From assembly GCA_963721005.1 (NCBI GenBank), contig CAVRHR010000006.1:537880-601879 (forward strand): DNA of 64,000 nt, given 5' to 3'. The notes under the pieces are model-generated. The model had not been told where the DNA came from. It was given only the letters and a program-made list of their open reading frames with translations, and ran no database searches. Position 1 is the first letter of the stretch, and each line of letters opens with the position of its first letter. Positions 1-9,058 of the stretch are shown here, piece by piece. The translations under genes were made by a program, and so were the position numbers. This stretch comes from VAZQ01 sp963721005. GTDB taxonomy: Bacteria > Pseudomonadota > Alphaproteobacteria > Rhizobiales > Xanthobacteraceae.

Positions 1-638
1 GTGAAGGCGTGGTCGAAGGTGGTGATCTCGTTACGCAGGATGTCGGGATCCTTCGGGTCGAGATAGAGCTTCTCCTTGACCACGGTCTGGTTGTCCGGAT
101 GCAGCGGAATGCCGGTCGAATCCATCAGGCGCGGACCGCGCATGTTGCGGGTCTCGACCTCGAGCGTGTCGTAGGTGCCGCTGTTGGTCGAATCGGTCCA
201 CTTGCCGATGGAATAGCCCACGAAGGCCGGGTCGTCGATTGTCGGCCAGTCGCGGCCGTCGGTGTAGATACGGCGCAGCGGGCTCATGGATTCCGCCAGC
301 ATATAGGTGGTCTTCGGCTTCACCACGATCTCGATCGGCTCATAGAGCGTCATCAGCCGCGGCATGCCGACCGGACCGCAGGTCGACTTGATGTCGAATT
401 CCTCGCCCCTCGCCTGCTTCGCCAGGTTGGCCTGCCAGATGGCCTGGAATTCCGGCGTGAGCGGCGGCTTCTGGCCGCGGCCCGGCGGATTGGCGCCGTC
501 CCAGGCACCGACCGGGCTGCCGCGGATCCACAGCGCATCCCAATCCGGATATTTCTTGGCGTCCTCGGCCGCCGCGATCAGCGGCAGCAGCAAGGCTGCC
601 GTCAGCACGGCTGCGCCGATCTGGCTCCTGGTCTGCAT
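1..638 (-). CDS. Secreted protein of unknown function, paralogue A (partial, runs off the window start)
   Basis: An open minus-strand frame runs from ATG at 638 to the window edge without a stop (about 212 codons seen). The N-terminus has a basic start and a hydrophobic stretch ending in an Ala-rich site, so a Sec signal peptide is likely. The mature part shares ordered motifs with the gene at 794-1654: YPDW near the start, PPLTPEFQA, GMPR, RRIYTDGRDWP, GYSIGKW, DSTGIPLH and the NEITTFDHAF region. The two are therefore tandem paralogues. I do not recognise a characterised family. The neighbours (GMC dehydrogenase, GST-like protein) suggest a role in periplasmic handling of a small organic substrate, which is inference only. 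Confidence 0.8.
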   Translation of the reverse strand, partial: MQTRSQIGAAVLTAALLLPLIAAAEDAKKYPDWDALWIRGSPVGAWDGANPPGRGQKPPLTPEFQAIWQANLAKQARGEEFDIKSTCGPVGMPRLMTLYEPIEIVVKPKTTYMLAESMSPLRRIYTDGRDWPTIDDPAFVGYSIGKWTDSTNSGTYDTLEVETRNMRGPRLMDSTGIPLHPDNQTVVKEKLYLDPKDPDILRNEITTFDHAF

Positions 639-735
639 CGGGTTCCTCCCTCGATTTGCCCGCGGTCGCAATTGGGCGCCGCCCGGCATTCGTTGTTATG
701 GGTCGAGCCTAGCCGGATTTTCTCGCGCGCGGGAG

Positions 736-769
736 GGGGGCCGGCCCCCGACAGTGGGGGCTGGCCCCC
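736..769. repeat. GC-rich hairpin between the two paralogues
   Basis: Two near-identical 14-base palindromic blocks, GGGGGCCGGCCCCC (736-749) and GGGGGCTGGCCCCC (756-769), are separated by GACAGT and can form a strong stem. It lies 25 bases past the stop of the 794-1654 gene and upstream of the 638 start. There is no U-tract, so it may be a transcript-stabilising or partial termination hairpin rather than a classical terminator. Confidence 0.45.
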
Positions 770-793
770 GGATCGGTCCAGAGACCGCGATGG

Positions 794-1654
794 CTAGTTC
801 CCGGCCTGGAAATTGCGCAGATCGGGCGGTGGCTGGTCCTTGCGGGCCGGCATCAGATGGCCGTCGCCGCTGATGACGTAGTTATGCCCGTTGATGAACA
901 CGTGATGATTGTCCTCGGTGCAGTAGGTCTCGGTCCACAGCGGTTGCGGCCGCGCGTCGCGGTGGTAGCTGCGCGTCACCGTCCAGGGCCGCGTGAGCGC
1001 ATGATCGATGGTGGTGACCTCGTTGTGCAGGATGTTGGGATCGTCCTTGTCGGAATAGAGCCGCTCGGTGATCACCGCCTGATCGTCGGTGTGGAACGGG
1101 ACGCCGCTTGAGTCATAGGTATGCGGGCCTTTGAGGCCGCGGGTCTCGACCACGAGCTGGTCGTAGCGGCCGGTGCCCTTGGAGTCCTCCCAGTGGCCGA
1201 TCGAATAGCCGGCGAAGCTCGGCTTGAGATTGGCCGGGAAATCGCGGCCGTCGGTATAGATGCGCCGGCGCATGTTGAACAGCTCGAGCGCCACATAGGT
1301 TGTCTCGGGCGTGATGATGATCTCCATCGGCAGCACCACGATCATGCCGCGCGGCATGCCGGAGGGGACGCACAGATAGGTCGGATCGCTGCCCTGCCCG
1401 CCGGCCGCCTCGTCCTTGAGGGCGGCCTCGTAAAGTGCCTGGTATTCGGGCGTCAGCGGCGCCTGCTCGCCGAGGCCGAGCGGCTTGGTCGGGTCCCAGG
1501 CGTTGCCGTTGCCCCGCCCGGTGCGCAGCCACTGTCCCTTCCAGTCGGGATATTTCGATTGATCGAAGGCAGCTTGACCAGTCCCTTGCGCCCCCGCAGC
1601 GCCGGCGCCCAGCAATGCCAGCGCCACAGCTCCGACCAGACTTCGCAACAGCAT
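794..1654 (-). CDS. Secreted protein of unknown function, paralogue B
   Basis: The product is 286 aa when read from ATG at 1654; upstream in-frame codons lack a plausible signal start. Residues 1-22 form a signal peptide (MLLRSLVGAVALALLGAGA then AGAQG). The mature protein contains YPDWKGQW, APLTPEYQALYE, the CVPSGMPRGM segment, RRRIYTDGRDFP, GYSIGHWEDS, VETRGLKGP and the NEVTTIDHAL segment, all matched in the adjacent paralogue at 1-638. The C-terminal part, missing from the truncated copy, is rich in His, Asn and Trp. It is probably co-transcribed with its paralogue on the minus strand. No biochemical role can be assigned from sequence. Confidence 0.85.
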   Translation of the reverse strand: MLLRSLVGAVALALLGAGAAGAQGTGQAAFDQSKYPDWKGQWLRTGRGNGNAWDPTKPLGLGEQAPLTPEYQALYEAALKDEAAGGQGSDPTYLCVPSGMPRGMIVVLPMEIIITPETTYVALELFNMRRRIYTDGRDFPANLKPSFAGYSIGHWEDSKGTGRYDQLVVETRGLKGPHTYDSSGVPFHTDDQAVITERLYSDKDDPNILHNEVTTIDHALTRPWTVTRSYHRDARPQPLWTETYCTEDNHHVFINGHNYVISGDGHLMPARKDQPPPDLRNFQAGN

Positions 1655-1763
1655 TGTGATCCTCCGATGGCCAGCCCTCCGCGCGGCGCAATGGTAGCCT
1701 GCGCGGGGCAAAACGAACAGTGAGCGTTCAGTCTTCGATCATCAGCAGGAAATCAAATTCCGC

Positions 1764-2387
1764 TCAGCCGGCCGCCGCCGCCAGCTCCTGATCCTTCTGG
1801 GTCGCGCGCTTGGCCGCCGGGCGCTCCGTCACGCGGCCCGCATAGGCGACGAATTCCGGCCGTTCCGGCAGCCCCTTGAACATCATGCCGAAGCGCAGAC
1901 CCGAGCCGATCACCACGTCGGCGGCGGTGAACTGATCGCCCAGGAGATAGGGCCCACGTTTCACCGCCTCCGCCAGCACCTCGATCACGGTGTCGTAATC
2001 CCCGTACCCGAGGGCGGCGCGCGGCGGGGTATCCTTGCGCGGAAACAAGTGGTCCATCATCGCGGGCTCGATGCAGCTCGGGCCGAAGAACAGCCACTTG
2101 AGATAGGTCCCACGCCGCGGATCGCTGACCGGCACGTTGAGCTTGGCCTGCGGAAACGCATCCGCCAGATAGCAGCAGATCGCCGCCGCCTCGGTAATGA
2201 GCACGTCGCCATGGCGCAGCGCCGGCACCTTTCCCATGGGATTGACCTTGAGATAGTCGGCCGCGCGGTTGTCGCCCTTCTTCAGGCTCATGAGATGGAG
2301 CTCGTAGGGCTCGCCGACCTCCTCGAGCATCCAATGCACGATCGAGGAACGCGACGGGGCGGCGTGGTAGAGGGTGAGGCTGGGCAT
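1764..2387 (-). CDS. Glutathione S-transferase family protein
   Basis: The product is 207 aa when started at MPSLTLYHAAPSRSS (2387); nine upstream codons are also open. The N-terminal thioredoxin-like domain (about 1-80) has an active-site Ser region (APSRSS) and the KVNPMGKVPAL loop with the cis-Pro typical of GSTs, followed by TEAAAICCYLAD. The C-terminal helical domain (about 90-200) contains YLLGDQFTAADVVIGS, the conserved GST N-capping motif. It fits a cytosolic glutathione-dependent transferase or isomerase; the substrate is unknown. It lies on the same strand as the two secreted paralogues and the GMC dehydrogenase. Confidence 0.85.
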   Translation of the reverse strand: MPSLTLYHAAPSRSSIVHWMLEEVGEPYELHLMSLKKGDNRAADYLKVNPMGKVPALRHGDVLITEAAAICCYLADAFPQAKLNVPVSDPRRGTYLKWLFFGPSCIEPAMMDHLFPRKDTPPRAALGYGDYDTVIEVLAEAVKRGPYLLGDQFTAADVVIGSGLRFGMMFKGLPERPEFVAYAGRVTERPAAKRATQKDQELAAAAG

Positions 2388-2493
2388 GGCGGCTCTCGCT
2401 GCTGGGATGAGCAATGCGATCGACCTACGGGCGCATCGTGACGTTTCTGCGACGGGTTGCCCAGGGTGGTCCGGGAGCGCCGAGACTCCCCGG

Positions 2494-2613
2494 CGTCATG
2501 GCCGGGCATAGCCCGCGAAGACGGGCGTAAACGCCCTGGTGTCCCGGCCACCCACGTCTTGCTTGCTGCTCTGCCGTAAAGGCATGGGTGCCCGCAACAA
2601 GTGCGGGCATGAC
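2494..2613. repeat. Intergenic palindromic repeat, family 1 copy 1
   Basis: A block starting GTCATGGCCGGGC, with CCCGGCCACCCACGTCTTG in the middle and ending GTGCGGGCATGAC, can fold into paired stems. Two related copies lie at 10659-10748 and 17173-17256. It fills most of the gap between the GMC gene stop and the GST gene start. Such GGCCGGG/CCCGGCC palindromes are common between genes in Rhizobiales chromosomes. Confidence 0.7.
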
Positions 2614-2634
2614 TCAGAGAATGCGGCCCGCCCG

Positions 2635-4404
2635 CTAAATCAACGGACCCGGCCGCTTCAGATATTGCGTGGTGATGGCGTTGGCCGACCAATAGGCGAG
2701 CGCGCCCACGAAGCCGGTCGGGTTGTAGCTCTGGTTCTGCGGGAACACCGAGGCGCCCATCACGAACAGATTGTCGGCGTCCCAGGACTGCAGATAGCGG
2801 TTGAGCACGCTCGAGCCCGGATCGGCGCCCATCATGGTGCCGCCGGTGTTGTGGGTCGATTGATACGGCACCACGTTGTAATTGCCGCGCCGCGCCGCCG
2901 GCGAGCTCATCACGGTCGGGTTCATGGCGCGCGCGATGCGGCCGATCACGCCGGCCATGTATTCGGCGAGCTTGTAGTCGTTGTCGTGGAAATTGAAGCT
3001 CATGCGGATGAGCGGGCGGCCGAGCGCATCCTTGTAGGTCGGATCGAGATCGAGGAAGTTCTCGCGGTGCGCATAGCTGCAGCCCGAGGCGTTGACCCCG
3101 AAGGCGTGGTTGTACCATTTGGCGGTGGCCTGCTTCCATTCGCGGCCCCAGCGCGGCGTGCCGGGCGGCACCGGCCGGGTCGCGATCGGACGCCCGTTGG
3201 TGACCGAAGCCTGGATGTAGGCGCCGCCGAAAAAGCCCAGGTCCGAGTGGTCGAAATTGTCGCCGTTGAAGTCGTCGATCACGGTGCCGTGCGAGCCCGC
3301 CGCCATGAACGGGTTGATCTCGTGGTTCTCGAAGAACACCTGCACGTTGGTGCCGGTCACCTGGTAGCAGTAGTTCTTGCCGACCACGCCCTTGCCGGTC
3401 TTGTAGTCGTAGGGCGCGCCGATGCCGGAGGTGAGCATCAACGACACGTTGTTGAACACATAGGCGCCGAGGACGACGAGGCCGGCGGGCTGCTCGTATT
3501 CCTCGCCGTTTCGCGTGTCCACATAGCGTACCGCCTTCACCTTGCGGGCGGCCTTGTCGTAAACCAGCTCCTTCACATAGGCGTAGGTGCGCAGCTCGAA
3601 CTTCGGATCGGCCATCACCACCGGCAGCACGCAGACATTGGGCGAGGCCTTGGCATTGGCTTCGCAGCCGAACCGCTCGCAATGGCCGCAATACTCGCAA
3701 GCCCCGAGCGTGAGGCCTTCCGGATTGGTGTAGACGTCGCTGGCATTGGCCGCCGGCGCCGGGAACGGATGAAAGCCGAGGCTGCGGCAGGCGCCGTCCA
3801 TCAGCGCGCCCGCCATCGGCTGCATCAGCGGCTTGTTGGGATATTCGTTCTGGCGCGGGCCTTCGAACACGTTGCCGCCGTCGATCCTCTCACCGCGCAG
3901 GTTGCCGGCCTTGCCGGAAATCCCGCACAGCTTCTCGAACTTGTCGTAATAAGGCTCGAGCTCCTCATAGCTGAGCGGATAGTCCTGGATCGTCATCTCA
4001 TCGGGAATGGCGTTGCGGCCATAGCGCTCGAGGATCTGGCTGCGCGGCTTGTGGTCGTAAGGGAGCAGCCGCCAGGTATTGCCGTTCCAATGGGAGCCGG
4101 CGCCGCCCAGATTGGTGCCGGGCATGAACGAGCCCAGGCGCCGGATCGGCAGCGCGGTCTCGGCCGGCGAATGGCGCAGCGTCACCGTCTCCATCTGGGT
4201 GTCCTGGAACAGCTCGTGACGGTTGGCGTATTTGAGCTCGTCGCGCACGCCCGGCAGGGTGAAATCGTCGCGCGGCGTGCGTTTGGCGCCGCGCTCGAGC
4301 CCGACCACCTGCAGGCCGGCCTTGGTCAATTCGCGCGCCAGGATGCTGCCGGTCCAGCCGACACCGATCACGACCGCATCGACCTCTTTCAAGAGCGTTG
4401 CCAT
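2635..4404 (-). CDS. GMC-family flavin dehydrogenase, large (catalytic) subunit
   Basis: The 589-aa protein has an N-terminal FAD-binding Rossmann motif (AVVIGVGWTGSILARELTKA, residues about 10-29). A GTNLGGAGSHWNGNTWR segment near the flavin and the C-terminal STHNTGGTMMG and NPTGFVGALAYWSA motifs carry the GMC active-site His/Asn region. A Cys cluster CEYCGHCERFGCEANA at about residue 232 resembles the Fe-S or electron-exit motif of three-subunit FAD sugar dehydrogenases. There is no signal peptide; export probably occurs together with the Tat-tagged small subunit encoded immediately upstream (4481-5215). It likely oxidises a sugar, polyol or alcohol in the periplasm. The specific substrate is not evident, and no cytochrome c subunit gene is nearby. 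Confidence 0.9.
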   Translation of the reverse strand: MATLLKEVDAVVIGVGWTGSILARELTKAGLQVVGLERGAKRTPRDDFTLPGVRDELKYANRHELFQDTQMETVTLRHSPAETALPIRRLGSFMPGTNLGGAGSHWNGNTWRLLPYDHKPRSQILERYGRNAIPDEMTIQDYPLSYEELEPYYDKFEKLCGISGKAGNLRGERIDGGNVFEGPRQNEYPNKPLMQPMAGALMDGACRSLGFHPFPAPAANASDVYTNPEGLTLGACEYCGHCERFGCEANAKASPNVCVLPVVMADPKFELRTYAYVKELVYDKAARKVKAVRYVDTRNGEEYEQPAGLVVLGAYVFNNVSLMLTSGIGAPYDYKTGKGVVGKNYCYQVTGTNVQVFFENHEINPFMAAGSHGTVIDDFNGDNFDHSDLGFFGGAYIQASVTNGRPIATRPVPPGTPRWGREWKQATAKWYNHAFGVNASGCSYAHRENFLDLDPTYKDALGRPLIRMSFNFHDNDYKLAEYMAGVIGRIARAMNPTVMSSPAARRGNYNVVPYQSTHNTGGTMMGADPGSSVLNRYLQSWDADNLFVMGASVFPQNQSYNPTGFVGALAYWSANAITTQYLKRPGPLI

Positions 4405-4480
4405 GAGTGGTCTCTCCCTGATCCTTGGTTTTTATTGCCGCCGTTTGCTTGATGCCGATCCAAGTATCGATCGCGCCGTC

Positions 4481-5215
4481 TCACGCGAAGTCGGCGATCG
4501 AGCGCGGCGGCTTGTCGTATTTCTTGCCCAGATAGGTTTTGAATTCCTCCCGGTAGGTGGCCGGCAGGCCCGGATACCCCACCATCTTCCAGGCCGCCTT
4601 GTCGCGGTTGCCGCCATAGATCGGATCGGCGAAGAAGCCCTCCATGGCGATCTGCAGGAGCGCGTCGAAGAACATGCTGCTGGTGAACCCCGGAAACTCC
4701 GCTTTGCCGGCCTCCATGGCCTTCAAAGCCGCCTCGCGTTCGGGCTCGGCCAGGCGGTCGAAGTCCTTGCCGTAGGTCTTGTGCGTCCAATCGTTGGCGG
4801 CCGCGATGCCGGCGCGGAAGAACTCGCGCGGATTGAGCGCCAGCTGGTAGCCGAGCTCGGGCTTGCCCTTGGGAAACGGGCCGTCGCGATAAAGCCGCGC
4901 GCCGCTGCCATAGGCACCGGCCAGCTGCCGGTCGATGAAGACCGCGACGCCGCAATCGCTGCCCGACGGCGAGAGCGCGTCCGCCGGAATGAGCGTATCG
5001 ACCGCCGCCGCCACGAAGGCATGCTCGGTCGGGGTGAGGGTCAGGAGCGGCTCGGGCTCGGTTGCGGTCGTGGCGGCCGGGGCTTGCGCATTGGCGGGCC
5101 CAAGTCCGGCCGCCACCGCGGTGCCGGCCCCGAGCAGAAAGCTGCGGCGGGGAATGGGCGCTGCGTCGGCGACCTTGTCGGCAACCGTTACCTTGTCGCT
5201 TTGTTTGTCCGGCAT
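4481..5215 (-). CDS. Gluconate 2-dehydrogenase subunit 3 family protein, Tat-exported
   Basis: The product is 244 aa from MPDKQSDKVT (5215). A twin-arginine signal is explicit: PRRSFLLGAGTAVAAGL at about residues 22-38, ending near ANAQA. The mature region has LTPTEHAFVAAAVDTLIPAD and GCGVAVFIDRQL-like segments (here SDCGVAVFIDRQLAGAYGSG) characteristic of the small subunit of gluconate and FAD-glucose dehydrogenases. The gene precedes the GMC subunit on the same strand with 76 bases between. Known role of the family: chaperone or hitch-hiker subunit that carries the folded flavoprotein through the Tat pore. A third, cytochrome subunit is not encoded here. Confidence 0.9.
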   Translation of the reverse strand: MPDKQSDKVTVADKVADAAPIPRRSFLLGAGTAVAAGLGPANAQAPAATTATEPEPLLTLTPTEHAFVAAAVDTLIPADALSPSGSDCGVAVFIDRQLAGAYGSGARLYRDGPFPKGKPELGYQLALNPREFFRAGIAAANDWTHKTYGKDFDRLAEPEREAALKAMEAGKAEFPGFTSSMFFDALLQIAMEGFFADPIYGGNRDKAAWKMVGYPGLPATYREEFKTYLGKKYDKPPRSIADFA

Positions 5216-5306
5216 GGCGAAGCCTCCCTCGAGGTCAGGGGCGCGGCCAAACCGCGCCAATTTTTTATGAGACTAGGACGAATTGCATTGGCGGGCTACC
5301 GCGCAT

Positions 5307-5342
5307 CGGTGTCGTCCCTGCGCTTCGGCCGGGACGACACCG
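5307..5342. repeat. Perfect 12-bp inverted repeat
   Basis: CGGTGTCGTCCC (5307-5318) and GGGACGACACCG (5331-5342) are exact reverse complements around a 12-base loop. The hairpin lies 9 bases past the stop of the minus-strand binding-protein gene and before the small-subunit gene. It could stabilise or end the upstream transcript, or be one unit of a dispersed repeat. No T-run follows on the minus strand. Confidence 0.65.
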
Positions 5343-5351
5343 GGAGAGTCC

Positions 5352-6116
5352 TCACCCCGGGTTCAATCCCTTCGATTTGAGCACCGCTATGGCGGCCGGC
5401 GAGGTCAGGAACTTGATCAACGCCGCGGCGGCGGCGCTCTCCTTGGTGCCGGCCGCGACCGCCGCCGGATAGACGGTGTAGAGCTGGATTTCCGCCGGTA
5501 TCGGTCCGAGCAGCTGGGCGCCCTCATAGGGAAGGATCTCGCTGATCTGGGTGATGCCGAGCTCGGCCTCGCCGTTGGCCACGGCCTTGGCGGCCGGGTT
5601 GCTGGTCGGCTGCGGCTTGAGCTTGGGCTTGACCTGATCGGCGATGCCGAGGCGGTCGAACAGGCCCAGGATGTAAGGGGCGGTCGCGCCCTGCGCCACA
5701 TAAGCGATCGACTTCGCCTCCAGGAGCGCGTGCTTGAACGCTTCGGTGTTGCCGATGTCGATCTTGGGCGCGCCCTTGCGGGCGGCCACGCCGGCGCCCG
5801 AGCGTGCGATGTCGGCGCGCCCGGCGGCGGTGAGCTTGCCTTCCTTGGTGAGAGCGTCGGTCACCTCGGCGGTGAGAATGGCGACATCGATCGCGGCACC
5901 CTTCTCGATCTCGGTCTTGAGCTCGGCGGCGGCCCCGAAGGTGATGGCGAGCTTGTTCTGCGTCGCCTTCTCGAATTGCGGGGTCAGCTCCTCCATGGTG
6001 GTTTTCAGCGCGTTGGACACCAGCACCTTGATCTCGGCCGCATTCGCGGCTCCGGCACCGAGCAACGAAAGTATCGAGAGCCCCGCCGCGATGGCGATTG
6101 CCGCGAGCGTCCGCAT
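5352..6116 (-). CDS. Periplasmic substrate-binding protein, ModA (molybdate-binding) family-like
   Basis: The product is 254 aa from MRTLAAIAIAAGLSILSLLG (6116), with a clear Sec signal peptide ending near AANA-AE. The body follows the ModA/type-2 binding-protein plan: KVLVSNALKTTMEELTPQFE, then FGAAAELKTEIEKGAAIDV, VARKGAPK-like and AELGITQISEILP. ABC transporter partners (ModB, ModC) are absent on either side, so it is an orphan binding protein, or the transporter is elsewhere. Conservation of the anion-binding residues was not tested; the ligand could be an organic acid rather than molybdate. Confidence 0.8.
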   Translation of the reverse strand: MRTLAAIAIAAGLSILSLLGAGAANAAEIKVLVSNALKTTMEELTPQFEKATQNKLAITFGAAAELKTEIEKGAAIDVAILTAEVTDALTKEGKLTAAGRADIARSGAGVAARKGAPKIDIGNTEAFKHALLEAKSIAYVAQGATAPYILGLFDRLGIADQVKPKLKPQPTSNPAAKAVANGEAELGITQISEILPYEGAQLLGPIPAEIQLYTVYPAAVAAGTKESAAAAALIKFLTSPAAIAVLKSKGLNPG

Positions 6117-6165
6117 GGCTTCCTCCAAATATCGTTGTGATTGTCGTGTTGAAAACGAACGGACT

Positions 6166-6915
6166 CTATCGGTAAACCGCCGCGATGGCGAGGAAGTCCT
6201 CGGCCTTGAGGCTGGCGCCGCCGATGAGCGCGCCCTCGACGTTCTCGATCGCCATCAGCTCCGCGGCATTTCCCGGTTTCACCGAGCCCCCATAGAGGAG
6301 GCGAATTCCGCGTGCCGCGCCGCCGTGGCGTGCCGCCAGCTCCTGGCGGATGAAGCCATGCACCTGCGCGATGTCGGTGGCCGAGGGGGTGAGCCCGCTG
6401 CCGATCGCCCAGACCGGCTCATAGGCGACCGCGATGCCGGCGGGGCTTTCGCCCTCGGGGAGCGAGCCGGCGAGCTGCCTGCCGACCACCTCGAGGGTCT
6501 GCCCGGCCTCGCGCTCGGCGCGGGTCTCGCCGACGCAGATCACGGCGAAGAGGCCGGCCCGGCGGGCGGCCAGCGCCTTGGCGCAGACCTCTGCATCGGT
6601 CTCGTGATGGAGGCTGCGGCGCTCCGAATGCCCCACGATGACGGCGCCGGCGCCTGCATCCTTGAGCATTTCCGCGGACAGGTCGCCGGTGAAGGCCCCG
6701 GCCGGCTCGGCATGACAGTCCTGCGCCCCGATCGCCAGGCGGGTGCCGCGCGCGAGCGCCGCAAAACCCGCAATCAGGGTGGCGGGCGGGCACACCAGGA
6801 GGTCGGTGGTCGGCTTGAGCTCGCGCGCCCCGCCGATGATCTTGATGAGCTCGGTCCGCGACCCCCGCAGGCCGTTCATTTTCCAATTGCCGGCAATAAG
6901 GGGCCGCGCCGCCAT
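6166..6915 (-). CDS. tpiA: Triose-phosphate isomerase
   Basis: The 249-aa TIM barrel interconverts dihydroxyacetone phosphate and glyceraldehyde 3-phosphate. Visible motifs are the N-terminal PLIAGNWKMNG (catalytic Lys), GHSERR with the electrophilic His, the catalytic Glu loop AYEPVWAIGSG, and the phosphate-gripping LLYGGSVKPGNAAEL. Length and motif order are normal. It is divergently oriented from ppiD across a 200-base gap that must hold both promoters. Confidence 0.97.
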   Translation of the reverse strand: MAARPLIAGNWKMNGLRGSRTELIKIIGGARELKPTTDLLVCPPATLIAGFAALARGTRLAIGAQDCHAEPAGAFTGDLSAEMLKDAGAGAVIVGHSERRSLHHETDAEVCAKALAARRAGLFAVICVGETRAEREAGQTLEVVGRQLAGSLPEGESPAGIAVAYEPVWAIGSGLTPSATDIAQVHGFIRQELAARHGGAARGIRLLYGGSVKPGNAAELMAIENVEGALIGGASLKAEDFLAIAAVYR

Positions 6916-7115
6916 GGTGGTCCGCCTGTTGGATCGCGAACCAAGCGGTTATCAGAGGGTTCGCGGGCGCGCCAGAGCCGGAAAGGGTGCCCGGACCCCG
7001 GCTGTGGCCCGAAGTCGCATCGGTTGCGGTAGGGCGTCCCGGTCCGTATGATGCGCCGCCTTCGACCAGCTTTGCTGCACCCCGAAGGTTTCACGCGCAA
7101 CACGGCGGGATTTTT

Positions 7116-9048
7116 ATGCTTCGAGGACTACGAAAAGCCTCTTCGAATTGGGTCGGCAAGACCATCATGGGGGCGGTCGTAGCCTTTCTGATCGGCAGCT
7201 TCGCGATCTGGGGTATCGGCGACATCTTCCGCGGATTCGGTCTCTCCACCGCCGCCAAGGTGGGGCGCACCGAGATCACCACCGAGCAGTTCCGCCAGAT
7301 TTACAATGACAAGCTGCAGGAGATCGGCCGCCAGATCGGCCGGACGATCAGCTCGGATCAGGCCCGCGCGCTCGGCTTCGACCGGCAGATCCTGGCGCAG
7401 CTGACCGCCGAGATCGCGCTCGACGAGCGGGCGCGGGCGCTGCGCTTGAGCCTCTCGGATGCCGAGATTGCACGCCGGATCACCACCCAGCCGAGCTTCC
7501 AGACCCCGACCGGTGCCTTCGACGCGGTCCGCTTCCAGCAGGCCATCCGCCAGGCCGGCTACACCGAGCAGCGTTTCGTGGCCGAGCAGCGGCGCAACTC
7601 GGTGCGCAGCCAGCTCTCGGGCACCATCATGGGCGGCCCGCTGGTGCCGCAGGCCGCCATCGAGGCGATGGACCGCTATCAGAACGAGCAGCGCTCGGCC
7701 GACTATGTCCTCTTGGACCATGCCCAGCGCCGGCGATATCCCGGCCCCTACCCCTGAGGCGCTCACCGAGTATTTCAACCAGCGCAAGATTCTCTTCCGG
7801 GCCCCGGAATTTCGCAAGATCGAGGTGCTGACCCTGATCCCCAGCGAGCAGGCGAGCTGGATCGAGGTATCCGACGACGACATCAAGCGCGCCTATGAGG
7901 ATCACCGCGAGAGCTTCGGCACGCCCGAGAAGCGGCAGATCCAGCAGATCGTGTTCCCGAGCGTGGAGGCTGCGCGCGCCGACGCCGAGCGCATCGCCGC
8001 CGGCACCAGCTTCGCCGACATCGCCAAGGAACGCGGCTTTGCCGACAAGGACATCGAGCTCGGCACGCTGACCAAGAGCAGCATGATCGACCGGGCGATG
8101 GCGGATGCCGCCTTCGCGCTCAAGGAAGGCGAGACCAGCGCGCCGGTGCAGGGACGGTTCGGGGTTGCGCTCGTCCACGTGGTCAAGATCGAGCCCGAGG
8201 TGATCCGGCCGCTTTCGGAAGTCGCGCCCGAGATCAAGAAGTCGATCGCGACCGAGCGGGCCAAGGCCCAGATCCTGTCGGTCTACGACAAGATCGAGGA
8301 CGTACGCTCCGAAGGGCACACGCTCGCGGAGGCGGCCACCACCCTGAAATTGGCGGCCCGCAGCGTCGAGCTCGACCGCTCCGGCCACGATCCCGCGGGC
8401 CAGATCGTCAAGGATCTGCCCGATGCCCAAAGGCTGCTGGCGACGGCGTTCTCGACCGACGTCGGGGTCGATGCCGATCCGCTGCAAGGTCGAGGACGGC
8501 TACGTCTGGTACGAGGTCGAGGGCATCACGCCGGCGCACGATCGCACCCTCGACGAGGTGAAGGACAAGGTCGAGGCGAGCTGGCGCGAGGACGAGATCG
8601 CGACCCGCCTGAAGGACAAGGCGGCGCAGATGCTCGACAAGCTCAAGGCCGGGGCGACGCTCGCCGATCTGGCGGCCGCCGAGGGGCCAAGGTCGAGACC
8701 ATCACCGGGCTCAAGCGCGGGGCGGCCGCGCCGCCGCTGTCGGCCGCCGCCGCCGACAAGCTGTTCCTGACCCCCAAGGACGGGTCGCGAGCGCGGACGC
8801 CGAGCAGCCGGGCGATCAGGTGGTATTTCGCGTCACCGACATCGTGGTGCCCAAGACCGACTTGAAGTCGGACGAGGCCAAGGCGATCTCGCAGAGCCTC
8901 ACCCGCTCGCTTGTCCGAGGACGTCTTTACGCAATACATCGCCAAGGTCGAGCGCGAGATCGGCGTCACCATCAATGCGAACGCGGTGCGCCAGGTGGTC
9001 ACCGGCAACAGCAACAACCTCAGCGACGACACCGACATCAATTTCTGA
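7116..9048 (+). CDS. ppiD: Peptidyl-prolyl cis-trans isomerase PpiD (SurA/parvulin type), with five frameshifts in the given sequence
   Basis: The start is ATG 7116 (MLRGLRKASSNWVGKTIMG). One N-terminal membrane segment (about 17-36) is followed by a SurA_N-like region (AAKVGRTEITTEQFRQIYND) and, after residue 200, a parvulin domain. The frame is broken near 7728, 8486, 8684, 8781 and 8911. Joining the pieces gives about 643 aa ending DDTDINF at 9048, the usual PpiD length. Three breaks are +1 and two are -1, all by one base, and each piece continues the same protein. Family role: membrane-anchored periplasmic foldase for secreted and outer-membrane proteins. Ten bases separate it from trpE, as in many alphaproteobacteria. 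The breaks are more likely sequence error than decay. Confidence 0.88.
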
Positions 9049-9058
9049 GTCTTTCTGA

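Noticed and set aside
1715..1729. GAAC-N7-GTTC upstream of paralogue B, considered as a LexA box
   Set aside because: The half-sites are inverted rather than direct repeats, so it does not fit the GTTC-N7-GTTC class; it could be a TetR-like palindrome but evidence is thin.
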